Positions 1 through 6,240 are shown, counted from the first letter of the stretch. The stretch: DNA of 7,418 nucleotides from Deltaproteobacteria bacterium (GCA_016784945.1 JADHTP010000151.1:1-7418), one strand, 5' to 3'. Notes: generated by a model from the letters alone, not told the origin. Translations and numbers: made by a program.

Positions 1-883
1 GGATTCCCGCCCCTCGACCCGGGTCCCAGGGGAGCGCGAGGGCCGGGCGGTCCGTCCCGGCCCCCGTGACACGGCTCCGGGTTACGCCGTCCGGCGCGTC
101 GAGCCGGTCCTCCCATGCCGCCAGCGCGGCGGGGTCGTACAGCGTGGTCAGGCTCACTGGTTCGGTACCCGGGGGCTGAGCCACCAGTGGGGGCGGCCAG
201 GTCCCCGTTGGCCCGGGTGTCCCCCCGGTTCGCGATCGCAGCTTCAGGGCCGTGAGCAATTCCCGGCCCGGGCCACGGGTCGGGAAACGAACGGCTGCCG
301 GGTCGCGGCCTCTTGTGGTTCCGTCTCCCGGCATGGGCGTGACGTCGTCTTCGGCGGTGGGAAGACCTTCCCACCGGATCGATTCGTCCACCAGGCGCTG
401 TGGCGCCACCGGTGGATCGCCGGGCACGGGTTCCAGGAGATCGTGAGTGTCATATCCTTCCGGCACCCCGTGGGCGGTTACCGTGCCGAAACGGGTGGCG
501 CGACGCCTGGCGGCGGGTCCGTGGGCCGCCGGCCCGAACAGGGATCGCCGTCCCCCAAGGGGTTCCCATGCGCCGAAGGCCGCAGGCCGTTGCCGTCGCC
601 GCAGACGCAGTCCCACGGTTTCGGGGGCACCCTCCATGAAGGACCAGAATCCGCCGGGCGTGAAGTCCTGTCGGGTGAACTCGGGAAAGAACCGGTGGAT
701 TCCAGTGATGATCGGTGCGGCCCGGCTGGCGATGCCGGTCCCGTCGAAAGCCTCCATGGCGGCGATGCGGCCCAGGAGTCCCCAGGTCGAGGGTCCCACG
801 TCGCGGGAGGTCAGCCCCATGCGGTGGGCCGACCAGTCCGCGACCAGAACCCGCCGTGCCTCTTCTGTGACCGATGTCGCCAT
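1..883 (-). CDS. Unrecognised CIS-operon protein, 3' end cut off by the window
   Basis: The reading frame is open from an ATG at 883 to the window edge: 294 codons with no stop, so the true length is unknown. It starts 8 bp after the stop of tube gene 2. A short AGGA lies 3 nt before the ATG, so translation is probably coupled to the upstream gene. Codons are G/C-rich at third positions, as in the neighbours. Residues 1-70 look folded and helical (EEARRVLVADWSAHR, then WGLLGRIAAMEAFDG, then GIHRFFPEF). From about residue 90 the protein is rich in Pro, Gly and Arg (LRLRRRQR, PAARRRATR, TGGTPGPTGTWPPP) and looks disordered or linker-like. I see no LysM, VgrG/spike, PAAR or gp25 signature and no signal peptide. 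Its place after the tube-initiator gene suggests a baseplate-proximal part, an adaptor or a cargo-related protein. That role is inference from position only. Confidence 0.75.
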   Translation of the reverse strand, partial: MATSVTEEARRVLVADWSAHRMGLTSRDVGPSTWGLLGRIAAMEAFDGTGIASRAAPIITGIHRFFPEFTRQDFTPGGFWSFMEGAPETVGLRLRRRQRPAAFGAWEPLGGRRSLFGPAAHGPAARRRATRFGTVTAHGVPEGYDTHDLLEPVPGDPPVAPQRLVDESIRWEGLPTAEDDVTPMPGDGTTRGRDPAAVRFPTRGPGRELLTALKLRSRTGGTPGPTGTWPPPLVAQPPGTEPVSLTTLYDPAALAAWEDRLDAPDGVTRSRVTGAGTDRPALALPWDPGRGAGI

Positions 884-891
884 GGATCCTG

Positions 892-1401
892 TCAGCCCTT
901 GTTGCCCGCACCCGGGGACGCCTTGCCTGGCTCGAAATCGAAATAGTCGTAGGTGATCTCGATTTCCTCGAAACCGATGGCGGCCTCGCCGGCATTGAAT
1001 CCCGGTCCGGAATATTTCGTCATGAAGGCCCCGTAGAGGTTGTATCGGCCGATTTCGTCGCCCGCATCACTGCAGGCCACCACCGACACCGTGGAACGCT
1101 CCATGGGTTGCCGGTTCGGGTTCATGATGGCCTTCATCCAGTTGAAGAACTCCCCCGATGTGGCGAAAAAGCCCTTCTTCAGGGTCAGGGGCGTGAAGTT
1201 GCCCGGACCCACGAGGTTGACCTTGTGACGGGGGTTTCCACCCTCGAAAAACGAGACCGTGTCGGCCTTCCATTCCAGTCCGCGGGCCTCCGCGAACTTT
1301 GCCGTCTGGATCCCATCAATTTCCACGAAGAAGCTGAACGCGCTGTCGGGATCCCGACGCCCGCTGGACGGGCCGCCCTGTCCGCTTCCGGACTTGGCCA
1401 T
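892..1401 (-). CDS. CIS inner-tube protein 2, probable tube initiator (Afp5/Pvc5-like)
   Basis: The 169-aa product belongs to the T4 gp19-like tail tube family. Residues 1-18 form a Gly/Ser/Arg-rich flexible leader. The tube fold then starts with DSAFSFFVEIDGIQTAKF and the typical FAEARGLEWKADTVSFFEGG strand. It continues with LTLKKGFF, the FFNWMKAI helix, and the C-terminal FEEIEITYDYFDF strand, where tube proteins usually end. Rings of such proteins form the hollow inner tube. This is the second and more diverged tube gene here, and it is followed at once by the next operon gene. In AFP/PVC-type particles the later tube paralogue sits on the spike-baseplate and starts tube growth, so that role is inferred. 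The ATG is preceded by GAGGAGGTGACCC, a strong ribosome binding site. It begins 20 bp after the sheath 2 stop. Confidence 0.9.
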   Translation of the reverse strand: MAKSGSGQGGPSSGRRDPDSAFSFFVEIDGIQTAKFAEARGLEWKADTVSFFEGGNPRHKVNLVGPGNFTPLTLKKGFFATSGEFFNWMKAIMNPNRQPMERSTVSVVACSDAGDEIGRYNLYGAFMTKYSGPGFNAGEAAIGFEEIEITYDYFDFEPGKASPGAGNKG

Positions 1402-1421
1402 GGGTCACCTCCTCGGGAGTC

Positions 1422-3203
1422 TCAACCTCCCTCCGAAGCTCCTTGCATTTCCTGGGCCACCCTGAGGACGATGAATTCGGTGGGTCTGACCGGGGCAACG
1501 CCCACGTCCACGATGAGTTTTCCGGCGTCGCGTTCCTCGGGAGGATTGGTTTCGTCGTCGCACTTGACGAAGAAGGCCTCCTCGGGCGTCGAGCCCGTGA
1601 AGTACCCCTTTCGCCACAGGTCCACCAGGAACTGGGTCACGTTACGGGACACGGTTTTCCACAGGGTCGGCTGATTGGGCTCGAAGACCACCCACTGGAG
1701 GTTGGTGGCCATCGCCTTGTTGATGGCGTTGAGAATCCGGCGGACGTTGAGGTACTTGAACTGGGGGTCCGAGCTCATGGCCCGGGCGCCCCAGACCAGC
1801 AGGCCCCTCGTGGAACCGGATTTCAGGCAGTTGATCCCTTCTGAATTGAGGTACCCGATGTCCTCTTCCCGCAGCAGGATGGCCAGGTCCTGTGCATGGC
1901 GGACGACCTCGTTGGCGGGTGGACGGTGGACCCCCATGGCCTCGTCACATCGCGCCACGACGCCCGCCACGTGTCCGCTGGGCGGCACCAGCAGCCGATG
2001 CCCCTTCCGGTCCAGTACGATCCACGGGAAGTACAGGGCCGCATACCGGGTGTCGAAGGTCAGGCGGTATTCTCTGGTCCTTTCGACACTGTCCGGGAAG
2101 GGGGAGTCCAGCAGCGCGAAGCGGTCGTTCATCCTTTCGCATTGCGAAATCAGGGCGTCGTGCACCACCTCTACGTCCTTCAAGGTGGAAAACGGCTGGC
2201 CCGTGACGCCGTTGTTGCGCTGGTGGAGCCACATCACGTCGGGTACCGCCAGGAGGTCCACCTCGTGGACCAGTTCCAGGGCCTGGAGGCCGGTCCTTTG
2301 GCCTGGGCCGCCGGACAGGCCGATGAAATCGTCGGGCGTGATGCCGCTCAGTCCGTCCAGGCCGCCGGTCAGCGATTTTCCGTCCACCGGGGCGGGGAGG
2401 TTCGAGGGGGGGGAGCTCCCGGAGACCAGCGATTGCACGCGCACCAGCCGTGAGCGATCGAAAAGCACGCGCTCCACGAAGGCCGGGCTGACGGGATTCA
2501 GGGACAGGTCCTGGAAGGTCTCGTTGGCCAACGGACTGGTGACGTCCAGCTGGAACTCCACCGGCTCCAGGTAGGTGGGCGCGCTGGCGTTCATTGCCTG
2601 TGCCAGGGGCTCGTCCGGTGACCACTGCACGATCTTGCCCGACACGGCGGTGATGAACCGGTGCGCCTCGGCGTTTTCGTTGTAGATCCGGACCAGGGCG
2701 CCGGGGCGGAAACCGTGGGTGGAACGGATGGTCGCCTCCCGGTCCCCCTTGCCGGCGTCCAGGGTCAGGAAAGTCTGTGCCCTTGGCGGCTGTGCCTTGA
2801 CGGTCACTGCCACCTGGTTGCCCCAGGTGCCTTCGCTGACGGCCTCCACCTGGAGGGTGGGTTGACCCTCATGGTCGTTCAGTCGAAGGGACGCCGACTC
2901 GGCGAAGTCACCCCCGGACCGCCCGCTCCGGTGAGCGACACGCACCACGTAGCACTCGCGGCCGCCGTTGTGGAAGAATGCCTCCACGGCGGGTCCCAGG
3001 AACCCGCCCTCGGGCAGGTCCCCGAACACGTCGGTGAACTGCGCCATCCCCGTGATCCGCGTGGGGAGGTCCGTGGGGCCCCTCTGGGCCAGTCCCACGA
3101 ATCCCACCACGCCGCTTCTGCCCAGGGTGATGGGTGTGTGGCGACGCTCAAGGGCTTCGTTGTAGATGCCGGGAGGCTTGATGTCCGATGCGGGTGGCGG
3201 CAC
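1422..3203 (-). CDS. CIS contractile sheath protein 2 (long form, 593 aa)
   Basis: This is a phage-tail-sheath family protein. The N-terminal arm carries PPGIYNEAL, followed by the sheath domain (GVVGFVGLAQRGPTDLPTRI, FGDLPEGGFLGPAVEAFFHN; residues 30-80). Residues about 95-296 form a large insertion that sheath 1 lacks. The conserved core resumes with GGPGQRTGLQALELVHEVD (298-316), YFPWIVLD and VHRPPANEVV. The canonical C-terminal domain has GLLVWGARAMSS, YLNVRRILNAI, QWVVFEPN, EEAFFVKCDDETNPPE and DVGVAPVRPTEFIVLRV. The N- and C-terminal arms normally interlock neighbouring subunits, which carries contraction along the sheath. The start is GTG, supported by GGAGG five nt upstream; an ATG start is not available nearby. 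A C8 run on the coding strand falls in the insertion at about residues 263-266. The role as a minor or baseplate-proximal sheath, like the extra sheaths of AFP/PVC, is inferred. Confidence 0.95.
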   Translation of the reverse strand: MPPPASDIKPPGIYNEALERRHTPITLGRSGVVGFVGLAQRGPTDLPTRITGMAQFTDVFGDLPEGGFLGPAVEAFFHNGGRECYVVRVAHRSGRSGGDFAESASLRLNDHEGQPTLQVEAVSEGTWGNQVAVTVKAQPPRAQTFLTLDAGKGDREATIRSTHGFRPGALVRIYNENAEAHRFITAVSGKIVQWSPDEPLAQAMNASAPTYLEPVEFQLDVTSPLANETFQDLSLNPVSPAFVERVLFDRSRLVRVQSLVSGSSPPSNLPAPVDGKSLTGGLDGLSGITPDDFIGLSGGPGQRTGLQALELVHEVDLLAVPDVMWLHQRNNGVTGQPFSTLKDVEVVHDALISQCERMNDRFALLDSPFPDSVERTREYRLTFDTRYAALYFPWIVLDRKGHRLLVPPSGHVAGVVARCDEAMGVHRPPANEVVRHAQDLAILLREEDIGYLNSEGINCLKSGSTRGLLVWGARAMSSDPQFKYLNVRRILNAINKAMATNLQWVVFEPNQPTLWKTVSRNVTQFLVDLWRKGYFTGSTPEEAFFVKCDDETNPPEERDAGKLIVDVGVAPVRPTEFIVLRVAQEMQGASEGG

Positions 3204-3208
3204 GTGGT

Positions 3209-3213
3209 CCTCC
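3209..3213 (-). promoter_or_regulatory. Ribosome binding site that sets the GTG start of sheath 2
   Basis: GGAGG on the minus strand ends 5 nt before a GTG at 3203. It lies in the short gap after the DUF6760-like stop (TAG, 3225-3223). It fixes the GTG as the start, giving an N-terminus (PPPASDIKPPGIYNEAL) that matches the usual sheath arm. Confidence 0.75.
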
Positions 3214-3222
3214 GAATCGTCT

Positions 3223-3387
3223 CTAGGTCCGGGTCTTGTTGATTTCCTGGTTGATCCCGGAGATCTCCTTCACCCAGACGTGCCTTTCCCGGTGTTCCAT
3301 TTCGAGGATGTCTTCCAGTTCCCAGTGGAAGTGATAGGCGATGTACGCTACCTCCTGGTAAAGTTTGTCCAGGGGGTAGCTTACAAT
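3223..3387 (-). CDS. DUF6760-like CIS mini-protein (about 54 aa), no standard start codon
   Basis: The frame ending at TAG 3225-3223 encodes a compact helical peptide: YPLDKLYQEVAYIAYHFHW, then ELEDILEMEHRERHVWVKEI, then NQEINKT. The AYHFHW and LEMEHRERHVWV pattern is what I know from DUF6760 proteins, found in eCIS clusters between the tail-assembly protein and the next structural gene, as here. The frame opens after a TGA at 3405-3403. Between that stop and the conserved region there is no ATG, GTG or TTG. Only ATT (3387, used for the coordinates given), GTA or CTG are available. The first in-frame ATG lies inside the conserved part (residue 30 from the ATT). The frame overlaps the end of the tail-assembly gene in the -1 phase. 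It may therefore use a rare start by translational coupling, or be made as a frameshifted extension. The 5' boundary is uncertain; the conserved body is convincing. Confidence 0.75.
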   Translation of the reverse strand: MVSYPLDKLYQEVAYIAYHFHWELEDILEMEHRERHVWVKEISGINQEINKTRT

Positions 3388-3396
3388 TCCCCCACT
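3381..3396 (-). other. Candidate recoding or coupling site at the gene overlap
   Basis: On the minus strand the tail-assembly frame reads GTG GGG GAA TTG TAA. The DUF6760-like frame reads AGT GGG GGA ATT GTA AGC, one base back (-1). A GGGGG run spans the P-site codon GGG, so a peptidyl-tRNA could re-pair perfectly after a -1 slip, with the zero-frame stop only two codons downstream. It is not a perfect X XXY YYZ heptamer, because the second codon GAA does not re-pair on GGA. Recoding is therefore possible but not shown. Tail-assembly genes of lambda (G/GT) and P2 (E/E') use -1 frameshifts in the same functional class. Confidence 0.3.
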
Positions 3397-3758
3397 GTCA
3401 GCTCACCCCCCAGATCCACTTCGAACCCGTGCTTGCATTCGGGGCAGGTGACCTTGACGCTCGCCGTTCCGTCCTCGTTGATACGCCGGTAGAAGTCCTG
3501 CAGATAGGCCAGGTCAGATGCGTACAATTCCTCGATGACGGCGGGGTTGATGCTCTTGAGGTCGCCCAGGCTGGTCACCACCCTGGAAAGCAGGATGACC
3601 ACCAGGTAGGCGCGGTTCTGCTGGACCCGGTAATCCTGGAGAGGCAGGATCTCGTCCTTGGCGTTGGCCAGCCGCATCACGCCTTTGTTGTGGACTTTGC
3701 CTTCCTTGTCCACGTATCCGCGGGGAAGCGTGAATTCGAACTCGGTCCTGAAAGCCAT
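3381..3758 (-). CDS. Phage tail assembly-type protein of the CIS (CPxC motif)
   Basis: The 125-aa protein has an N-terminal beta region (FRTEFEFTLPRGYVDKEGKVH, with KGVMRLANAKDEILPLQD following). A helical middle comes next (RAYLVVILLSRVVTSLGDL, then AVIEELYASDLAYLQDFYRRI). The end carries a zinc-knuckle-like half site, VTCPECKHGFEVDL, with Cys105 and Cys108. This matches the proteins annotated as phage tail assembly or T4 baseplate-like in eCIS clusters, normally next to the tube gene. A chaperone or assembly role for tube or baseplate formation is known only by family analogy. With just two cysteines, metal binding would need a partner His or a dimer. It starts 63 bp after tube 1, across a GC hairpin, with only a weak ribosome site (GGGTG). 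Its last codons overlap the DUF6760-like frame. Confidence 0.85.
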   Translation of the reverse strand: MAFRTEFEFTLPRGYVDKEGKVHNKGVMRLANAKDEILPLQDYRVQQNRAYLVVILLSRVVTSLGDLKSINPAVIEELYASDLAYLQDFYRRINEDGTASVKVTCPECKHGFEVDLGGELTVGEL

Positions 3759-3788
3759 GGTCTACACCCGGTTAAGAGGGAGAGGTTT

Positions 3789-3813
3789 CCGCCCCGGAAC
3801 AGGCCCGGGGCGG
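3789..3813 (-). other. GC-rich hairpin between tube 1 and the tail-assembly gene
   Basis: CCGCCCCGG (3789-3797) and CCGGGGCGG (3805-3813) form a perfect 9-bp inverted repeat around a 7-nt loop. It begins 8 bp beyond the tube 1 stop. No T-run follows on the minus strand (it reads AAACCTCTCCC), so it is not a standard intrinsic terminator. A stem here could protect the 3' end of the tube message or attenuate downstream genes, which would suit the need for far more tube than assembly protein. That function is inference. Confidence 0.6.
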
Positions 3814-3821
3814 AGGGATCG

Positions 3822-4253
3822 TCAGGCCCGCTCGATCTTTTCGACGGCCAGTTCGATCTCTTCGACATTGACGTCGTTGCCCTTGCCGTCCAGGCTGAAG
3901 CCCTTCCACTTGCAAGGCCAGCCTTCGAAGAAGTTGTAGCGCATGATTTCTTCGCCGTCGTCCCCGCACAGGATGACCGACCCGCTCTTGCGCTCCACGT
4001 TGCCTTCGATGACTTTCTTGCGCCACTGCCAGAGGTCATCCGTGTCCACGTAGCCGCGCTTGAGGACCACGTTGGAGTACTTGGTCCGGCCGGGACGCTT
4101 GCGCAGGATGATGTCGTCCCCGTCCTGGTACTCCACGATCTCCGTTTCGGAATCCAGACCCTCCACGTTGCGGAAGGCCCCCTGGGTCACACCCTCGATT
4201 TCAACCTTGAAGTTGAAGTTTCCGATGTGATCGTGTTCTCGCCTGTTGGGCAT
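3822..4253 (-). CDS. CIS inner-tube protein 1, main tube subunit (T4 gp19-like)
   Basis: The 143-aa protein spans the whole tube fold. It has FNFKVEIEGVTQGAFRNVEG (residues 13-32), the VEYQDGDD turn, and RPGRTKYSNVVLKRGYVD, the most typical stretch of the CIS/gp19 tube family. DLWQWRKKVIEG is the helix, followed by RYNFFEGWPCKWKGFSLDG and the final VNVEEIELAVEKIER strand. Hexameric rings of it stack into the inner tube that is pushed into the target when the sheath contracts. It follows sheath 1 after 94 bp. GGAGG six nt upstream of the ATG gives a strong ribosome site. It resembles the main tube protein (Afp1/Pvc1 type) more than tube 2 does, because it is compact and lacks the flexible leader. 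The assignment as main subunit is inferred from this and from its pairing with sheath 1. Confidence 0.95.
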   Translation of the reverse strand: MPNRREHDHIGNFNFKVEIEGVTQGAFRNVEGLDSETEIVEYQDGDDIILRKRPGRTKYSNVVLKRGYVDTDDLWQWRKKVIEGNVERKSGSVILCGDDGEEIMRYNFFEGWPCKWKGFSLDGKGNDVNVEEIELAVEKIERA

Positions 4254-4286
4254 GCTGCACCTCCAAACTGAAGCAAAGTCCTAATC

Positions 4287-4311
4287 GCAGGGCACACCGA
4301 GATGGCCCTGC
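4287..4311 (-). other. Inverted repeat between sheath 1 and tube 1
   Basis: GCAGGGC (4287-4293) and GCCCTGC (4305-4311) make a 7-bp stem with an 11-nt loop in the 94-bp gap. A smaller GCCCC-TT-GGGGC repeat sits right at the sheath 1 stop. No T-run follows. It may tune or process the message between these two highly expressed genes. No function can be assigned from sequence. Confidence 0.4.
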
Positions 4312-4347
4312 AGTACTACCTCGTCAGCGAACAGCGCCCCAAGGGGC

Positions 4348-5502
4348 CTATTCGGACACTTCACCGCCTCCGGAAGGCATCTGGCCGATCCGGAAGATGA
4401 CGAATTCAGCCGGTTTCACCGGGGCCATGCCTACTTCCACGATCATCTGGCCGGCGTCGATGACCTCGGGCGGGTTGGTTTCTTCGTCGCACTTCACGTA
4501 GAACGCCTCTTCCGGCGATTTGCCGAACAGGGCGCCCTGTCGCCAGAGCCGCAGCAGGAAGGCCGAGATGTCCCGGGTGACCCGTTTCCACAGACGGGGG
4601 TCGTTGGGCTCGAACACAACCCACTGGGTCCCGTTCTCGATGGACTGCTCCACCATGTTGAAGAGCCGGCGCACGTTCACGTAGCGCCAGGAGGCGTCGC
4701 TGGACACGGTGCGGGCGCCCCACACCCGGATGCCCCGGTTCGGGAACTCGCGGATGCAGTTGATGCCCTTGGGATTGAGCAGATCCTGCTCGCCCTTGGT
4801 GATGCCGTACTTCAGGCCCAGCGCGCCGCGTACGATTTCGTTGGCCGGGGCCTTGTGCACGCCCCGCTCACCGTCGTTGCGTGCGTAGATGCCCGCCATG
4901 AAGCCCGACGGGGGCTGCAGGACGTTGCCCTTTGTGGGGTCGTAGACCTCCACCCACGGGAAGTAGTAGGCGCCGTACTTGGAGTCGCGGGGCTTGGTGA
5001 TCTTGTCCACGCCACCCTTCTCGATGACTTCGGGCGCATCGAGGACGGCGAAGCGATAGCGCATGTTTTCGCAGTGGGACAGGACCGCGTCCTGGACGGC
5101 CGGGTCGGTCTGGCCCGGCGCCACCACGATGTTGACCTCGTCGATGTCCTCGAGGGCCTTGAGGCCGGTCCGGGTGCCGGGTCCGTTGTCCTTGCCGATG
5201 TACTTTGCGGCCTTGCCGGCATCGTCCTTGGCCGACTCGGACCCCACGTTCACCACGAAGGCCCGGGCGCCGCCGTTGTTGAAGAAGGCGTAGACCGCGT
5301 GGGCCAGGTATTCACTGTTCTTGAAGTCGCCGAAATTCTTGGTGTACTGGCTCCAGTTGGTGCACAGGACCGGATCGTTCACCGGACCGGTCTTGCATTC
5401 CCCGAGGAAGGCCGCGGTGCTCGTACCCACCATTTCCAGGGGCTTGGTTCCCCGATCGACCTCTTCAACGTAGACTCCGGGAGACAGATAGGATGTCGCC
5501 AT
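4348..5502 (-). CDS. CIS contractile sheath protein 1 (short form, 384 aa)
   Basis: This is a compact tail sheath protein. The N-terminal arm has YLSPGVYVEEVDRGTKPLE, the classic sheath start. The outer domain follows (AAFLGECKTGPVNDPVL, then YLAHAVYAFFNNGGARAFVV). The core has PGTRTGLKALEDIDEVNIVV (108-127) and GAYYFPWVEVYDP, then the QPPSGFMAGIYARND and GVHKAPANEIVRGA segment. The C-terminal domain carries GIRVWGARTVSSD, YVNVRRLFNMV, TQWVVFEPNDPRLWKRV, EEAFYVKCDEETNPPE and VEVGMAPVKPAEFVIFRIGQ. The sheath surrounds the tube and shortens on triggering, driving the tube outwards. Its length is near the minimal sheath without surface insertions. It is paired with tube 1, so it is probably the main sheath. 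AAGGAGG five nt before the ATG is a near-ideal ribosome site, in keeping with high expression. Confidence 0.97.
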   Translation of the reverse strand: MATSYLSPGVYVEEVDRGTKPLEMVGTSTAAFLGECKTGPVNDPVLCTNWSQYTKNFGDFKNSEYLAHAVYAFFNNGGARAFVVNVGSESAKDDAGKAAKYIGKDNGPGTRTGLKALEDIDEVNIVVAPGQTDPAVQDAVLSHCENMRYRFAVLDAPEVIEKGGVDKITKPRDSKYGAYYFPWVEVYDPTKGNVLQPPSGFMAGIYARNDGERGVHKAPANEIVRGALGLKYGITKGEQDLLNPKGINCIREFPNRGIRVWGARTVSSDASWRYVNVRRLFNMVEQSIENGTQWVVFEPNDPRLWKRVTRDISAFLLRLWRQGALFGKSPEEAFYVKCDEETNPPEVIDAGQMIVEVGMAPVKPAEFVIFRIGQMPSGGGEVSE

Positions 5503-5591
5503 TCAAACCTCCTTGCGATTTGTCGCCAAACCCAATCAAAACCCATATCGAGAGGTTTACCGGCGTCCCTGGCCTTCCGGGCCGTGGAACA

Positions 5592-6182
5592 TCACGGTCG
5601 CTTGACTGCAAGATCCCTGCCAGTAACCCTCTGTAATTCTTCGGACCGTCGCTCGGACTCGATGCGAAGCTTCGCATAGTAGAACAGCGACGGCCTCACT
5701 TCCTCGCTCAAGCTCCTCCAGAACGCGAGCGTGTCATTGAAGTCGGCCTGGAGGTTCGGGAACACGTTTATCTTGTCGTCCGGAAAGAAGGAATCGCCCT
5801 TGAGGTCGTCCCCGTGCATGATGGGATGCTCGAGGAACGTCTTCACAACCAGGCCCAGGAGCAGGTTCTCCTCGCTGGGCGTGTTGCCGAAGATCGACAG
5901 TATGAACTGCGCGTGCAGGTAGGCCGGGGCGTCCTGGTAGTACTCCACGATGCGCCCGTCCTTGGAATAGGATGTCACCAGGTGGTCCGTGCGCTCCTTG
6001 TAACCCGGGGCGAAACCCACGTGATACATGTAGCACGACAGGAAGGGCAGGCTCTTGACGTTGTCCTTCTTGGGCCGGTCGCTGGACACGGTCACGGTGG
6101 TGAAGCCCGCGGTTCGAAAGGAGGATTCGAGAACCCCCTTGAGGCTTTCACCCACATCCCTGATGACCTCGAACTGGCTCAT
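5592..6182 (-). CDS. DUF4255 / Pvc16-type tail terminator or cap protein
   Basis: The 196-aa protein matches the Pvc16_N/DUF4255 family of eCIS clusters. It starts with a helix (VIRDVGESLKGVLESSF). It then has SLPFLSCYMYHVGFAPGYKE, GRIVEYYQDAPAYLHAQFIL (the family's typical LxxxxxYL segment), SEENLLLGLVVKTFLEHPIM and the C-terminal PSLFYYAKLRIE. In PVC and AFP particles the homologue sits at the end of the tube distal to the baseplate and sets or caps tail length. Here it is the first gene of the run, as in many CIS loci of Streptomyces type. AAGGAA about eight nt before the ATG serves as ribosome site. The C-terminal 20 residues are charged and probably flexible. The 89-bp gap before sheath 1 shows no convincing second promoter. 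Confidence 0.92.
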   Translation of the reverse strand: MSQFEVIRDVGESLKGVLESSFRTAGFTTVTVSSDRPKKDNVKSLPFLSCYMYHVGFAPGYKERTDHLVTSYSKDGRIVEYYQDAPAYLHAQFILSIFGNTPSEENLLLGLVVKTFLEHPIMHGDDLKGDSFFPDDKINVFPNLQADFNDTLAFWRSLSEEVRPSLFYYAKLRIESERRSEELQRVTGRDLAVKRP

Positions 6183-6210
6183 GGCCCAGGTTCCTTTTGG
6201 ACAGACTATC

Positions 6211-6240
6211 GGGATATCACCCGTTCCCGTGGGTTGTCAA
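6211..6240 (-). promoter_or_regulatory. Candidate sigma70-type promoter of the CIS operon
   Basis: On the minus strand a perfect TTGACA -35 (6240-6235) is followed after 18 bp by TATCCC (6216-6211), preceded by TGA, so it reads TGATATCCC (an extended -10). The -10 itself matches only TAT of the consensus. Transcription would start near 6204, leaving a leader of about 22 nt that contains the AAGGAA ribosome site of the DUF4255 gene. The position is right for driving the whole run. Confidence 0.45.

Noticed and set aside
443..956. Two overlapping plus-strand ORFs of 167 and 169 aa
   Set aside because: They overlap each other and lie opposite the left-edge gene, with no ribosome site or recognisable motif.
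450..995. 181-aa minus-strand ORF overlapping tube 2 and the left-edge gene
   Set aside because: It is in another frame, starts inside tube 2, and is rich in Arg/Pro/Gly as expected for a shadow. The frame starting at 883 is open to the edge, begins right after tube 2 and has better codon use.
874..1674. 266-aa plus-strand ORF opposite tube 2 and the end of sheath 2
   Set aside because: It is the antisense shadow of two well-recognised genes. It has no family motifs, and high GC content suppresses stops in opposite frames.
3429..4271. 280-aa plus-strand ORF opposite the tail-assembly and tube 1 genes
   Set aside because: It runs antisense to two recognised genes and the hairpin between them, and shows no domain signature.
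5555..5591. GGCC-centred inverted repeat before sheath 1
   Set aside because: Only a 4-bp stem forms around GGCC-CGGAA-GGCC, and no T-run follows, so it cannot be supported as a terminator.
4855..5679. 274-aa plus-strand ORF opposite sheath 1
   Set aside because: It is antisense to a highly conserved sheath and its product is a repetitive Val/Gly/Asp shadow of the real codons.
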